This document shows positions 1-8,448 of a stretch of DNA of 16,901 bases, one piece after another. Both the position numbers and the translations under genes were made by a program. Source of the DNA: an uncultured Porphyromonadaceae bacterium (lineage in GTDB: Bacteria; Bacteroidota; Bacteroidia; Bacteroidales; Muribaculaceae); assembly GCA_937989585.1 (NCBI GenBank), contig CALKRW010000030.1:1-16901 (forward strand), in the 5' to 3' direction. The notes below the pieces were generated by a model. That model worked only from the letters and a program-made list of their open reading frames with translations. It was not told the DNA's origin and searched no databases. Positions within the stretch are counted from its first letter, which is position 1. Every line of letters begins with the position of its first letter.

Positions 1-23
1 TAACTCAATTCTATCACTATATC

Positions 24-55
24 TTTCCGCATTTCACTTTTTTGTAGTAACTTTG
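24..55 (+). promoter_or_regulatory. Bacteroidetes-type promoter for the PEP/pyruvate-binding gene
   Basis: TAACTTTG at 48-55 fits the Bacteroidetes -7 consensus TAnnTTTG exactly. TTTC at 24-27, 20 nt upstream, is a one-mismatch -33 element (consensus TTTG). Transcription would start near 60-64 and leave a very short 5' leader of about 15-20 nt. Seen in sequence; promoter use is inferred from the consensus. Confidence 0.7.
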
Positions 56-68
56 TATTTTAAAATTG

Positions 69-75
69 AAGGAGA
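69..75 (+). promoter_or_regulatory. Shine-Dalgarno sequence deciding the start at 79
   Basis: AAGGAGA ends 3 nt before the ATG at 79. A strong purine-rich ribosome site is unusual here, since the other genes in the window have none at the normal distance. It fixes the ATG at 79 as the start. Confidence 0.6.
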
Positions 76-78
76 CAG

Positions 79-3069
79 ATGAACGAAGACGCCCTTAGCC
101 AATTATATCTCAAAGACACTGCTTTTCAGGACCTTATGCAGAACCGCATATACAATGTCCTGCTCATTGCCTCGCCCTATGATGCATTCATGATGGAGGA
201 TGACGGCCGAGTTGACGAGCAACTTTACTTTGAGTACGTGGCCCTGAACCTTAGTTCTCCTCCCCGTCTGACCCGAGTCTCCACCATCGACGACGCACTG
301 ACGGCCCTCCACTCCAAGCATTACGACCTTATCATCGCCATGCCCGGCGTTGACATCAGCGAGTATTTCGAGGGTGCGAAACTGCTCAAGCACGACTTTC
401 CCGACATTCCGATTGTCGTGCTCACACCCTTCTCCCGCGAGGTATCGCGCCGTCTCGCCCACGAGGACATGTCGAACATCGACTATGTGTTCTCATGGCT
501 CGGCAACGTCGACCTGCTGCTCGCCATCATCAAACTCCTTGAGGACCGCATGAACGCCGAACGCGACATCAACGAGGTCGGCGTCCAGATGATTATGGTG
601 GTTGAGGATTCTGTCCGTTTCTATTCGTCCGTTCTTCCCCACATCTACAAGTTCCTTCTCAAGCAGTCGCTCGTTTTTGCCACAGAGGCCCTTAACGAGC
701 ATGAGCAGATGCTGCGCATGCGCGGACGTCCAAAGGTAATGCTTGCCCGCGACTACGAGGAGGCCGTAAGCCTATACGAGCGATTCGGCAAGAACATGCT
801 CGGTGTCATCAGCGACGTCTCGTTCAAGCATCTGGGCGAGAAAGACTCCAAGGCCGGACTCAAGCTTGCCCGTTTCCTGCGTGAGAAAGATCCCTACCTT
901 CCCATCATAATCGAATCATCCGAAATCGAGAACCGTGAGCCTGCCGAGGCGCTCGACACTGTCTTCATCGACAAGAACTCGAAGAAACTGCCCGTCGACC
1001 TTGGGAAAGCCATCATGGACAATTTCGGTTTCGGTGACTTCATAATCCGCGATCCCTCCACGGGTCACGAGATCATGCGTCTTTCCCAACTCAAGGACCT
1101 GCAGAAGCATATCTTCGAGATTCCCGACGAGAGCCTCTTCTTCCACGCGTCGCACAACGACATCTCGCGCTGGCTCTACTCGCGCGCTATGTTCCCTATC
1201 GCCGACATCGTAAGGGAACACCGATTCCGCTCGCTCGACGAGGCCGATGCCGTCAAGAAACTTTTCTTCGAACTCATCGTCAAGTACCGCAAGATGAAGA
1301 ACCGCGGCGTTGTCGCCGTGTTCAAGAAAGACCGTTTCGACTACTATTCGAACTTCGCACGCATCGGCCAGGGGTCCCTTGGCGGCAAAGGCCGCGGCCT
1401 CGCCTTCATCGACTCCATCATCAAGAAGAACCCAGTCTGCGACAACTTCGACGGCGTAACCATATCCATTCCACGCACCGTCGTGCTCTGCACAGACATC
1501 TTCGACGAATTCATGGCGACGAACGACCTCTACCCCATGGCGCTTTCGGGCGCGTCGGATGACGAGATACTGCGACGCTTCCTCGCCGCCAAACTGCCTT
1601 CGCGTCTTGTAGAGGATTTTATGGCCCTGTTCGAGGTTGTGGACCGTCCGCTCGCCATACGTTCGTCCTCGCTGCTCGAGGACTCGCACTACCAGCCTTT
1701 CGCCGGCATCTACTCGACCTACATGATACCAAAGGTCAACGACCCCTACGAGATGCTGCACATGCTCACCGACGCCATTAAGGGCGTCTACGCCTCGGTG
1801 TTCTACGCCGCCTCCAAGGCATACATGAACGCCACCCGCAACGTCATCGACCAGGAAAAGATGGCCATCATAATCCAGGAGGTTGTCGGCGAGGAACACG
1901 GTTATGTCTACTTCCCGTCGTTCTCAGGCGTAGGACGCTCACTGAACTACTATCCTGTCGGCGAGGAGAAAGCCGAGGATGGAGTCGTCCAGGCAGCCGT
2001 AGGCCTCGGCAAATACATCGTGGACGGGGGCGCATGCCTGCGCTTCTCTCCGCGCCATCCGGCGAACGTCCTGCAGACCTCGACCCTCGATCTGGCGCTG
2101 CGCGACACCCAGCGCCAGTTCTACGCGCTTGCAGACAAAGGCCGTCTTGATTTCGCTGTTGACGACGGCTTCAACATAGTCACGCGCAATATCTCCGACT
2201 TCGCCGGTGACCGAGTCCTTGACTATATGGTATCGACATACGACATGGACAACGACATGCTTGTCGACACGAACGCACGCCCCGGACGCCGCGTGGTCAC
2301 CTTCGCCAACATACTCCGCGACAACGTATTTCCTCTTGCCGCAGCATCAGACTTCATGCTCACCACCGGACAAGGAGCCATGGGACGCCCCGTGGAGATA
2401 GAGTTCGCCGGTATCATAAACAACAATTCATCCACCCGCAACAAGACCAAAGGCCACATCTACTGGCTTCAGATACGCCCCATTATCGACCGTAAGGACA
2501 TGGTGGAGGACTCAATGTTCGAGGCCGACGACTCTTCGCTTCTGCTGAAATCCAACACCGCCCTTGGGCATGGCACAATCGATGCCATAGACACAATAGT
2601 CTATGTGCCCGGCGACCGCTTCGACTCGGCGCAGACACGCGAGATAGCACGCGAGATCGAGGAAATCAACCGCCGCTTCATCGACGAAGACCGCAACTAC
2701 ATCCTCATCGCCCCCGGACGGTGGGGTTCGTCCGACCCCGCTCTCGGCATTCCGGTGAAGTGGTCGGAGATTTCTGCCGCACGACTCATTGTCGAGGCCT
2801 CGCTAGGCGATTACCGCATAGAACCGAGCCAGGGCACACACTTCTTCCAGAACCTGACATCCTTCGGTGTAGGCTACTTCACGGTCAATCCCTACTCAGG
2901 TGACGGTATCTTCGACATGGCCTACCTTGACAGCCGGAGCGCCGCATTCGAGAGCAAGCATGTCCGCGTGGTGCGCTTCGACAGCCCGCTGCGCATAGGC
3001 ATCGACGGACGGCGAGGTGTCGGCGTCGTCCTAAAGCCCGACGCGCCCGAAGCCGCCAACATCATGTAA
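79..3069 (+). CDS. Two-receiver PEP/pyruvate-binding domain protein (PPDK_N-like, no phosphohistidine domain)
   Basis: 996 aa, cytoplasmic (no signal peptide). Residues 24-157 form a degenerate CheY-like receiver: the segment around DLIIAMPG (83-90) lacks the phospho-acceptor Asp. Residues 170-322 form a second receiver that keeps the acidic pair E176/D177, acceptor D246 (VISDVS), S280 and K299. Residues 427-802 match the ATP-grasp N-terminal domain of PEP synthase and pyruvate phosphate dikinase: glycine-rich GQGSLGGKGRGL (430-441), the IRSS...ED...FAGIY signature (527-545) and QIRPI (798-802) at the end. A further conserved block, 871-985, contains GRWGSSDP and SQGTHFFQN. The swivelling phosphohistidine domain and the C-terminal PEP TIM barrel of full PPDK (about 870 aa) are absent, so it is not a complete dikinase. 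Inference: a phosphorylation-controlled ATP-dependent enzyme or phosphotransferase whose acceptor is unknown. It is the first gene of the + strand run. Domain family is sure; function is not. Confidence 0.85.
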   Translation: MNEDALSQLYLKDTAFQDLMQNRIYNVLLIASPYDAFMMEDDGRVDEQLYFEYVALNLSSPPRLTRVSTIDDALTALHSKHYDLIIAMPGVDISEYFEGAKLLKHDFPDIPIVVLTPFSREVSRRLAHEDMSNIDYVFSWLGNVDLLLAIIKLLEDRMNAERDINEVGVQMIMVVEDSVRFYSSVLPHIYKFLLKQSLVFATEALNEHEQMLRMRGRPKVMLARDYEEAVSLYERFGKNMLGVISDVSFKHLGEKDSKAGLKLARFLREKDPYLPIIIESSEIENREPAEALDTVFIDKNSKKLPVDLGKAIMDNFGFGDFIIRDPSTGHEIMRLSQLKDLQKHIFEIPDESLFFHASHNDISRWLYSRAMFPIADIVREHRFRSLDEADAVKKLFFELIVKYRKMKNRGVVAVFKKDRFDYYSNFARIGQGSLGGKGRGLAFIDSIIKKNPVCDNFDGVTISIPRTVVLCTDIFDEFMATNDLYPMALSGASDDEILRRFLAAKLPSRLVEDFMALFEVVDRPLAIRSSSLLEDSHYQPFAGIYSTYMIPKVNDPYEMLHMLTDAIKGVYASVFYAASKAYMNATRNVIDQEKMAIIIQEVVGEEHGYVYFPSFSGVGRSLNYYPVGEEKAEDGVVQAAVGLGKYIVDGGACLRFSPRHPANVLQTSTLDLALRDTQRQFYALADKGRLDFAVDDGFNIVTRNISDFAGDRVLDYMVSTYDMDNDMLVDTNARPGRRVVTFANILRDNVFPLAAASDFMLTTGQGAMGRPVEIEFAGIINNNSSTRNKTKGHIYWLQIRPIIDRKDMVEDSMFEADDSSLLLKSNTALGHGTIDAIDTIVYVPGDRFDSAQTREIAREIEEINRRFIDEDRNYILIAPGRWGSSDPALGIPVKWSEISAARLIVEASLGDYRIEPSQGTHFFQNLTSFGVGYFTVNPYSGDGIFDMAYLDSRSAAFESKHVRVVRFDSPLRIGIDGRRGVGVVLKPDAPEAANIM

Positions 3070-3074
3070 CCCCG

Positions 3075-3107
3075 CAATTATATAATAACCCTGCATTTAT
3101 ATAACAC
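3075..3107. repeat. Imperfect 14-nt direct repeat containing TTATATAA
   Basis: The intergenic gap before the coiled-coil gene holds two copies of GCA(A/T)TTATATAA(T/C)A, at 3075-3088 and 3094-3107, offset by 19 nt (about two helical turns). The inner TTATATAA is palindromic. It could be an operator or an AT-rich promoter element; no TAnnTTTG box is present. Confidence 0.35.
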
Positions 3108-3115
3108 TCCACGAT

Positions 3116-4774
3116 ATGTTCAAAAGCCTAAAAAAAGCATTCGGTTTTGTCGACGATGACGAACTGATTAACGACGATCCCGAGACCGAGGCACCATCAT
3201 TGCCCGACTCGCCGGTTAGTTCAGGCTCAAATACGCTTCCCGCAGATCCATCGGTGAACACCGACCGCATATTCACCCATGTCGTCGAGGTCTTCAATGC
3301 CTCGCTGCCCGACTTCCTAAAGACCGGAGCAAACGCCGAGGCACAACGCCGTTATCTCTACGACACGCTCAGCGCCGACGTGAAGAATCATCTCGACACT
3401 CTCGCTGCCCGGGCACAGGAAGTGTGCGAGAGCCGGTGGCGCGCCGACCGCGAGTCGCTAAACAAGCGACTTAAAGAAATCGAAGAGCGCAGCAAGGACC
3501 TCGAGAACAAACGTCTCGAGATGTCGCAGAAGCAACTCAGCGCCGACCGTCAGAAACGAGCCCTGTCTGAACGCGTACATGACCTTGAGAACCAGTTGTC
3601 AAAACTCGTGGCAGACCGCGAGCAGTATGACCTCGAGAACAAGAGTCTCATAAACAAACTGAAGGTTGCCGGAGTCTTTGAGAAGGAAAACGAGGAACTG
3701 CGTGACGAACTAAACCGCATGCAGTCCGAGATAATAAAGGCACGAAACGGTCAGGCGCCCGCCACGCCTGACACCGAGACCGAAAAACGAATCGAAGCCG
3801 CCGAAGCACGTGCAACCGAAGCAGAGAAAAAATTTGCTGAATCCGAGAAGAAACTTACCGAATCGGAAAAGAAAGCCCTAGAGGCTGAGCAGAAAGTCGC
3901 CGAGGCTCAGAAAAAGGCCGCAGATACGGAAAGGCAACTTTCCGAGACGAAAAAGAAGATTGTCGAGACAGAGGCACGCGCCGAGAATGCTGAGAAAGAA
4001 GCCCTTGATGCCGCACTCCGTATCGAGGAACTTGAGAAAACCGCTTCCAAGACCGACACCACCGCTCTGAAATCCGTCGAGGAAGAACTTGCAAAGGTTC
4101 GCGCCGAACTTGCCGAATCAGACGAGGACAGGAAGAAACTCCTGGCTGAAATCGAGGCCGCGAGAGGCCGCGAGTCTGACGCCGCAAAATCTTTCGACGC
4201 ACTGCAGAACGAGATTGTCAGCCATAAGCGTACAATCGCCGCTCTCGAGAAGAAAATCGCCGAACAGCCTTCTGCCGATGAACTCGCCGTGTTGCGTCAT
4301 AAAGTCAAGGAAGCCGATGATTTCAAATCACAGGTCGAGGCCATCGAGTCGCAAATCGCCCTCTTCGAGGACATCAAGACGAAAAAAGACCAACACATAA
4401 ACACTCTGAAAAAGGAACTTGCCGCAGTGCGCGCCGAACTCGCCGAGACCCGCAAGGCCGTCGACGAAGCCCGCAAAAGCACCATAAGCACCGGCAATCA
4501 GACTGATGCCGATCCTGTCGCTCCGGCCGTCAGCCGAAACAAGAATCAGGACAACCGGAAACGCCGCAACGACCAGCAGTCCAGAGACAACTTCATGGAG
4601 CATCGCGAACGCAACGGCCGTCGCACAAAGAATGGCCCCGAGACGCCTATTGACGACATCCTCAGCGATACCGACTGGCTGGTCTCCCCCGCATCAAAAC
4701 CAGGCAAATCAGGCCACGAACGCCGCGACAACCACCGTCCAAAGGACAACGACTCGCAACTATCTCTCTTCTGA
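3116..4774 (+). CDS. Long coiled-coil protein with C-terminal beta-clamp-binding motif
   Basis: 552 aa, no signal peptide or membrane segment, so cytoplasmic. Residues 1-11 are a basic amphipathic start and 12-50 an acidic, Pro/Ser-rich linker. Residues 51-100 look like a small helical domain. Residues 100-457 are almost continuous coiled coil rich in Glu, Lys and Ala. The tail from 458 is disordered and basic (RKRRNDQQSR, RERNGRRTKN). It contains one hydrophobic short motif, IDDILSDTDWLV (512-523), and ends exactly in QLSLF (548-552). QL(S/D)LF is the consensus peptide by which bacterial DNA polymerases and repair proteins bind the DnaN sliding clamp. Inference: a clamp- or nucleoid-associated scaffold. 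The start ATG has no Shine-Dalgarno. It lies 46 nt after the previous gene and 32 nt before dpp4, so probably cotranscribed. The protein family is not recognised; generic SMC- or tropomyosin-like hits would reflect the coiled coil only. Confidence 0.85.
   Translation: MFKSLKKAFGFVDDDELINDDPETEAPSLPDSPVSSGSNTLPADPSVNTDRIFTHVVEVFNASLPDFLKTGANAEAQRRYLYDTLSADVKNHLDTLAARAQEVCESRWRADRESLNKRLKEIEERSKDLENKRLEMSQKQLSADRQKRALSERVHDLENQLSKLVADREQYDLENKSLINKLKVAGVFEKENEELRDELNRMQSEIIKARNGQAPATPDTETEKRIEAAEARATEAEKKFAESEKKLTESEKKALEAEQKVAEAQKKAADTERQLSETKKKIVETEARAENAEKEALDAALRIEELEKTASKTDTTALKSVEEELAKVRAELAESDEDRKKLLAEIEAARGRESDAAKSFDALQNEIVSHKRTIAALEKKIAEQPSADELAVLRHKVKEADDFKSQVEAIESQIALFEDIKTKKDQHINTLKKELAAVRAELAETRKAVDEARKSTISTGNQTDADPVAPAVSRNKNQDNRKRRNDQQSRDNFMEHRERNGRRTKNGPETPIDDILSDTDWLVSPASKPGKSGHERRDNHRPKDNDSQLSLF
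3812..4042 (+). repeat. Eleven in-register heptads (21-nt imperfect tandem repeat)
   Basis: Residues 233-309 of the coiled-coil protein divide without gaps into eleven heptads, for example ATEAEKK, FAESEKK, LTESEKK, ALEAEQK, VAEAQKK. The first three or four are near-identical (xxExEKK), which suggests growth by 21-nt duplication. Confidence 0.65.
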
Positions 4775-4806
4775 ACAACAGTCTAACAAACAACGGAAAG
4801 AAAATC

Positions 4807-6990
4807 ATGAAACTGAAATACACATTACTTGCGATGGTTCTATGCGCCCTTGGCGCCGGAGCCAGAACCAACGATATAGTGGCCGACATTGCGCCCTGCG
4901 TCTATCCACAGAATTCGGCATCCTCGCCCAAGACATACACCTACATGCCCGACGGCGCATCGTACGCGATGCTTTCGGAGGACGGAGACGAAATCGAAGT
5001 CTTCGACATACGGTCTGGCAAAAAGACCTCAACACTGATGTCGGCAAGCAACACCCGCGAAGTAAAACTCGACAAATTCGAGGGATTCATCCTTAGCCCC
5101 GACGCCTCGCGCATCATTGTCTGGACTGACAGACGCAACATATACCGCCGGTCGACAAGTGCACGCTATTATGTCTACGAGATTCGCACACGCATGCTCG
5201 TGCCTCTGTCGCATGAATTCGAGCGCACAATGATACCCGTGTTCTCGCCGGACAGCCGAATGGTGGCTTTCGTCGCCGAGAACAATGTTTACATCAAGAA
5301 ACTCGACTACAACTCGGAAGTCGCCGTAACCAAGGATGGCAAAGCCGGCTCCATTATCAACGGTGCAACCGACTGGACATATGAGGAAGAATTCACACTG
5401 ACCTCAACGCTGGCCTGGGCCCCCGACAACTCTACACTCGCATACGTACGCTTCGATGAGAGCGAGGTCCCGCTCTACTCCCTTGAAATGTATGAAGGCA
5501 CATGCAATCCGGAAAAACAGCATGCCCTTTATCCCGGAGCATTCACCTATAAATATCCAGTCGCCGGGAAACCCAACTCAAAAGTATCGCTGCACAGTTA
5601 CGACATCGACAACCGCAAGGTGAAGGATATCACACTTCCCGGGGCAGACATCGAGTACATTCCGCGAATAGCATACGGGCCTACCGCACGTGACCTTCTG
5701 GCCGTGACACTCAACCGCGACCAGAACCGGATGGAAATCTATTCGGTCAACCCAATGGCTGCCACATGCCGCTCGGTATACGTTCAGGAAAGCAAAGCCT
5801 GGATTCTTCCTCAGAGTTACGAAGACCTGTACCTTGGCAGGAACGGTTTTGTCGTGGCCGCTCCAGATAGCAAAGGTTACATACAAGTCAAAAAATATGC
5901 CTACACCGGCGCCCTGCTCTCAACGATAAGTTCGGGAGAACACGACGTGACAGCATACTACGGCGAGGATGCCGCTGGACGCCACTACTGGCAGGCTGCC
6001 TCCCCCACTCCACTTGACCGCACGGTCATGCGCACTTCTGCAAAAGGCGCTCCGGAAGTTATCTCACAGTCCAAAGGCACGAGTTCCGCACAGTTTTCAC
6101 CTGCAATGAACTACGCGCTTATGACATTCTCCGACACGAAGACTCCCCCCTTGCACAAACTCGTCAGCGCCGACGGCAAGGCCATCCGCACACTCGAGGA
6201 TAACAGCGAACTGGCCGCCCACGCGGCCGCATGGGCCGTTGACAAGGAGTTCGTCACCATTCCGTCCGACGGCTACCAACTCAACGCCTATGTCATCAAG
6301 CCCACGAACTTCGATGCCTCGAAGAAATATCCCGTCATCATGTACCAGTACAGCGGTCCCGGCTCGCAGGAAGTGCTCAACCGCTGGCAGTTCGACTGGA
6401 TGAACTACTTCGCCCACAATGGATTCGTCATAGTATGCTGCGACGGACGCGGCACCGGCGGACGCGGCACGGACTTCCAGTACAAAGTATACCGTAATCT
6501 CGGCTATTACGAGACCATCGACCAGATAGCCGCAGCCAAATGGGCAGCCGCACTCCCATACACCGACGCCTCGCGCATAGGAATATTCGGCTGGAGTTAC
6601 GGCGGCTATGAGACTCTGATGGCCGCCTCGGCGCAAGGCAATCCGTACAAGGCCGCTGTCGCTGTCGCACCCGTCACAGACTGGCGCTACTATGACACAG
6701 TCTATGCCGAACGATACATGCGCACGCCTCAGCAGAACGACGAAGGCTACAACTCATCAGCGCCAATCAAACGCGCACCGGCAATGAGTGCCGAACTCCT
6801 GCTGATGTACGGCACGGCAGACGACAACGTACATCCCGCCAACTCAATCGAATACACCTCGGCACTTCAGCAGGCCGGCATACTGTGCGACATGCTTCTG
6901 TTCCCGAACATGAACCATTCGATCTACGGATGCAACTCACGTGCCCTTGTCTACGCAAACATGTTCCGCTTTTTCTCTAAAAATCTTTGA
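4807..6990 (+). CDS. dpp4: Dipeptidyl peptidase IV (S9 family serine peptidase)
   Basis: 727 aa, the usual length for bacterial DPP IV. It has a Sec signal peptide (residues 1-19, cut probably after AGA), so the mature enzyme is periplasmic or surface-exposed. It removes N-terminal X-Pro or X-Ala dipeptides. An eight-bladed propeller region spans about 40-480, with the substrate amine-binding double Glu in DWTYEEEF (E194/E195). The alpha/beta-hydrolase domain spans about 481-727 and carries the oxyanion-side Tyr in QYSGPGS, the nucleophile S597 in GWSYGGY, D672 in GTADDNVH and H704 in NMNHSIYG. All catalytic residues are intact. It lies 32 nt after the coiled-coil gene with no promoter visible between, so probably cotranscribed. 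Known: gut Bacteroides DPP4 enzymes act in peptide catabolism and have been reported to cleave host incretin peptides. Whether this one does is inference. Confidence 0.95.
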   Translation: MKLKYTLLAMVLCALGAGARTNDIVADIAPCVYPQNSASSPKTYTYMPDGASYAMLSEDGDEIEVFDIRSGKKTSTLMSASNTREVKLDKFEGFILSPDASRIIVWTDRRNIYRRSTSARYYVYEIRTRMLVPLSHEFERTMIPVFSPDSRMVAFVAENNVYIKKLDYNSEVAVTKDGKAGSIINGATDWTYEEEFTLTSTLAWAPDNSTLAYVRFDESEVPLYSLEMYEGTCNPEKQHALYPGAFTYKYPVAGKPNSKVSLHSYDIDNRKVKDITLPGADIEYIPRIAYGPTARDLLAVTLNRDQNRMEIYSVNPMAATCRSVYVQESKAWILPQSYEDLYLGRNGFVVAAPDSKGYIQVKKYAYTGALLSTISSGEHDVTAYYGEDAAGRHYWQAASPTPLDRTVMRTSAKGAPEVISQSKGTSSAQFSPAMNYALMTFSDTKTPPLHKLVSADGKAIRTLEDNSELAAHAAAWAVDKEFVTIPSDGYQLNAYVIKPTNFDASKKYPVIMYQYSGPGSQEVLNRWQFDWMNYFAHNGFVIVCCDGRGTGGRGTDFQYKVYRNLGYYETIDQIAAAKWAAALPYTDASRIGIFGWSYGGYETLMAASAQGNPYKAAVAVAPVTDWRYYDTVYAERYMRTPQQNDEGYNSSAPIKRAPAMSAELLLMYGTADDNVHPANSIEYTSALQQAGILCDMLLFPNMNHSIYGCNSRALVYANMFRFFSKNL

Positions 6991-7056
6991 GAACAATAGG
7001 AAGCAGGCAGATGTTTAAATAAGGCAATCCTGAAGGAGAGCAATTGACCTGAAAAA

Positions 7057-8379
7057 ATGAAAGAATACAGCACAAAAGAAGAACGAATCGCCGCTGTGAA
7101 GGCCCTGTGGACAGAGTGGCTGGTGACTTTCGGAGCGGTAACCATCTCGGTGGTCGCCTCTGTGCTTGTGAATTCTGTCTGGCTTGCTGTTTTCGTGGCG
7201 GTGACGGGCCTGGGACTGAACATTTATGCTGAAAACGTCAAGCGCAACGGTCAGACCGGCTGCATGCGCTTCGCAATGCTGACTTCCCGTGCACTGTTCA
7301 TATCGGCGCTCGTGATGTGCGCCATAAATCTTCTTTTCCATTCCCGGTGGCTCGTCAGGATATTCGATCCGGCGACAGTGAACACCACGATACCCGTCAT
7401 AGCGTCGCTTATTATTTTCCCGACAGTCTGTGTTGTGTGCATCTATGCATACTTCAACCACGGTAACTCGGCTTTCTGCCGCCGCTGCAAGGAGACCCAC
7501 GGCTACAGACCGGAAGAAGGCTTCGTCGGCAACTTCTTCCACCATGAGACTGCAAGCCAACTCAGACTGATGATATGGCTTTCCGGACTCATCTCGCTCG
7601 TAGACTGGATATACTATGCCTACTTCTATATCAATGTCAACCTGAACGCTCCTGACAAATTTTTCTTCGTGATAATGCCGGCAGCAGTCTTCATCCTGTC
7701 TCTGATATATGTCGGACGGCACTATTTCATAGTGATAGAAGACATACGCACCCACGCCGAAGGGATCGTCCGCAACGCGCGGCGCAAGATTGTCCGTTAT
7801 CTTATAATACGTGACGACATGCTGCTCCTGAACATCGGCGAGCACAACCTGCTGGATACCCCGGCCGAGACCCAGATTGAGTCCGGTATGCCGTTGACCG
7901 AGCAGGAGGCCCGCAAAGGCTTCCGACACATAGCGGACATAGAAAGCGAGGAATTCGGCTTACGCGAACTGTACTGCAACCGTTCGCTCACATACCGGTC
8001 GACGATATGCCATTATCTGGTGACGCTGCCCGGCAACAATGATGATCCGCTACCTGCAGGATGGGACCTGAAAGGCGAATGGGCAACTCTTCCGACTATC
8101 GACCGCTTCCTTAAGATGGGACTGCTTGCTCCGGCTCTCGGAGCCGAGATACACCGCGTATACACCATCGCCATGGCATGGAAGACGTACGACCGACAGG
8201 GACGACGACTTTACCCGATAAAGAACTACCGACCCACATTCCGCCTGCGCGACATCATGGGCTGGGACGTGGACTTCAACGATACCTCATGGTTCGATAT
8301 CGCCGCCAACAATCAGGATCGCCCCTTCTGGCATATCGGCAGACTGTGGCGTCAAGGCTCGAAGTTAGGCAAGGCTTAA
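7057..8379 (+). CDS. Polytopic membrane protein with C-terminal soluble domain
   Basis: 440 aa; family not recognised. About six hydrophobic segments lie in the N-terminal half: two adjacent in 21-57, then 72-93, 111-133, 169-190 and 203-223. A CxxC pair (C141/C144) sits in the loop between the fourth and fifth. The C-terminal 215 residues are soluble, probably cytoplasmic. They begin RYLIIRDDMLLL, followed by TPAETQIESG (268-277), which faintly resembles the strand and box of a Nudix fold. The catalytic REUxEE part is absent, so at most a non-catalytic Nudix-like domain. The last 40 residues (GWDVDFNDTSWFDIAANNQD) are rich in aromatic residues. The ATG at 7057 is the first possible start, because an in-frame TGA lies at 7045. 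The purine run AAGGAGAG at 7033-7040 is too far upstream to be a normal ribosome site. It lies between dpp4 and miaA, on the same strand. Confidence 0.8.
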   Translation: MKEYSTKEERIAAVKALWTEWLVTFGAVTISVVASVLVNSVWLAVFVAVTGLGLNIYAENVKRNGQTGCMRFAMLTSRALFISALVMCAINLLFHSRWLVRIFDPATVNTTIPVIASLIIFPTVCVVCIYAYFNHGNSAFCRRCKETHGYRPEEGFVGNFFHHETASQLRLMIWLSGLISLVDWIYYAYFYINVNLNAPDKFFFVIMPAAVFILSLIYVGRHYFIVIEDIRTHAEGIVRNARRKIVRYLIIRDDMLLLNIGEHNLLDTPAETQIESGMPLTEQEARKGFRHIADIESEEFGLRELYCNRSLTYRSTICHYLVTLPGNNDDPLPAGWDLKGEWATLPTIDRFLKMGLLAPALGAEIHRVYTIAMAWKTYDRQGRRLYPIKNYRPTFRLRDIMGWDVDFNDTSWFDIAANNQDRPFWHIGRLWRQGSKLGKA

Positions 8380-8448
8380 AAATGTATCCAAACAATGCCG
8401 GACCGGCCAACCACTTAACAGACAACAGACCAATCAAACCACAAGCAT

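Noticed and set aside
916..1899. 327-codon open frame on the - strand inside the PEP/pyruvate-binding gene
   Set aside because: Antisense shadow of a well-supported + strand gene. The translation is low-complexity (V/E/D/G-rich), as expected from GC-rich codons read backward.
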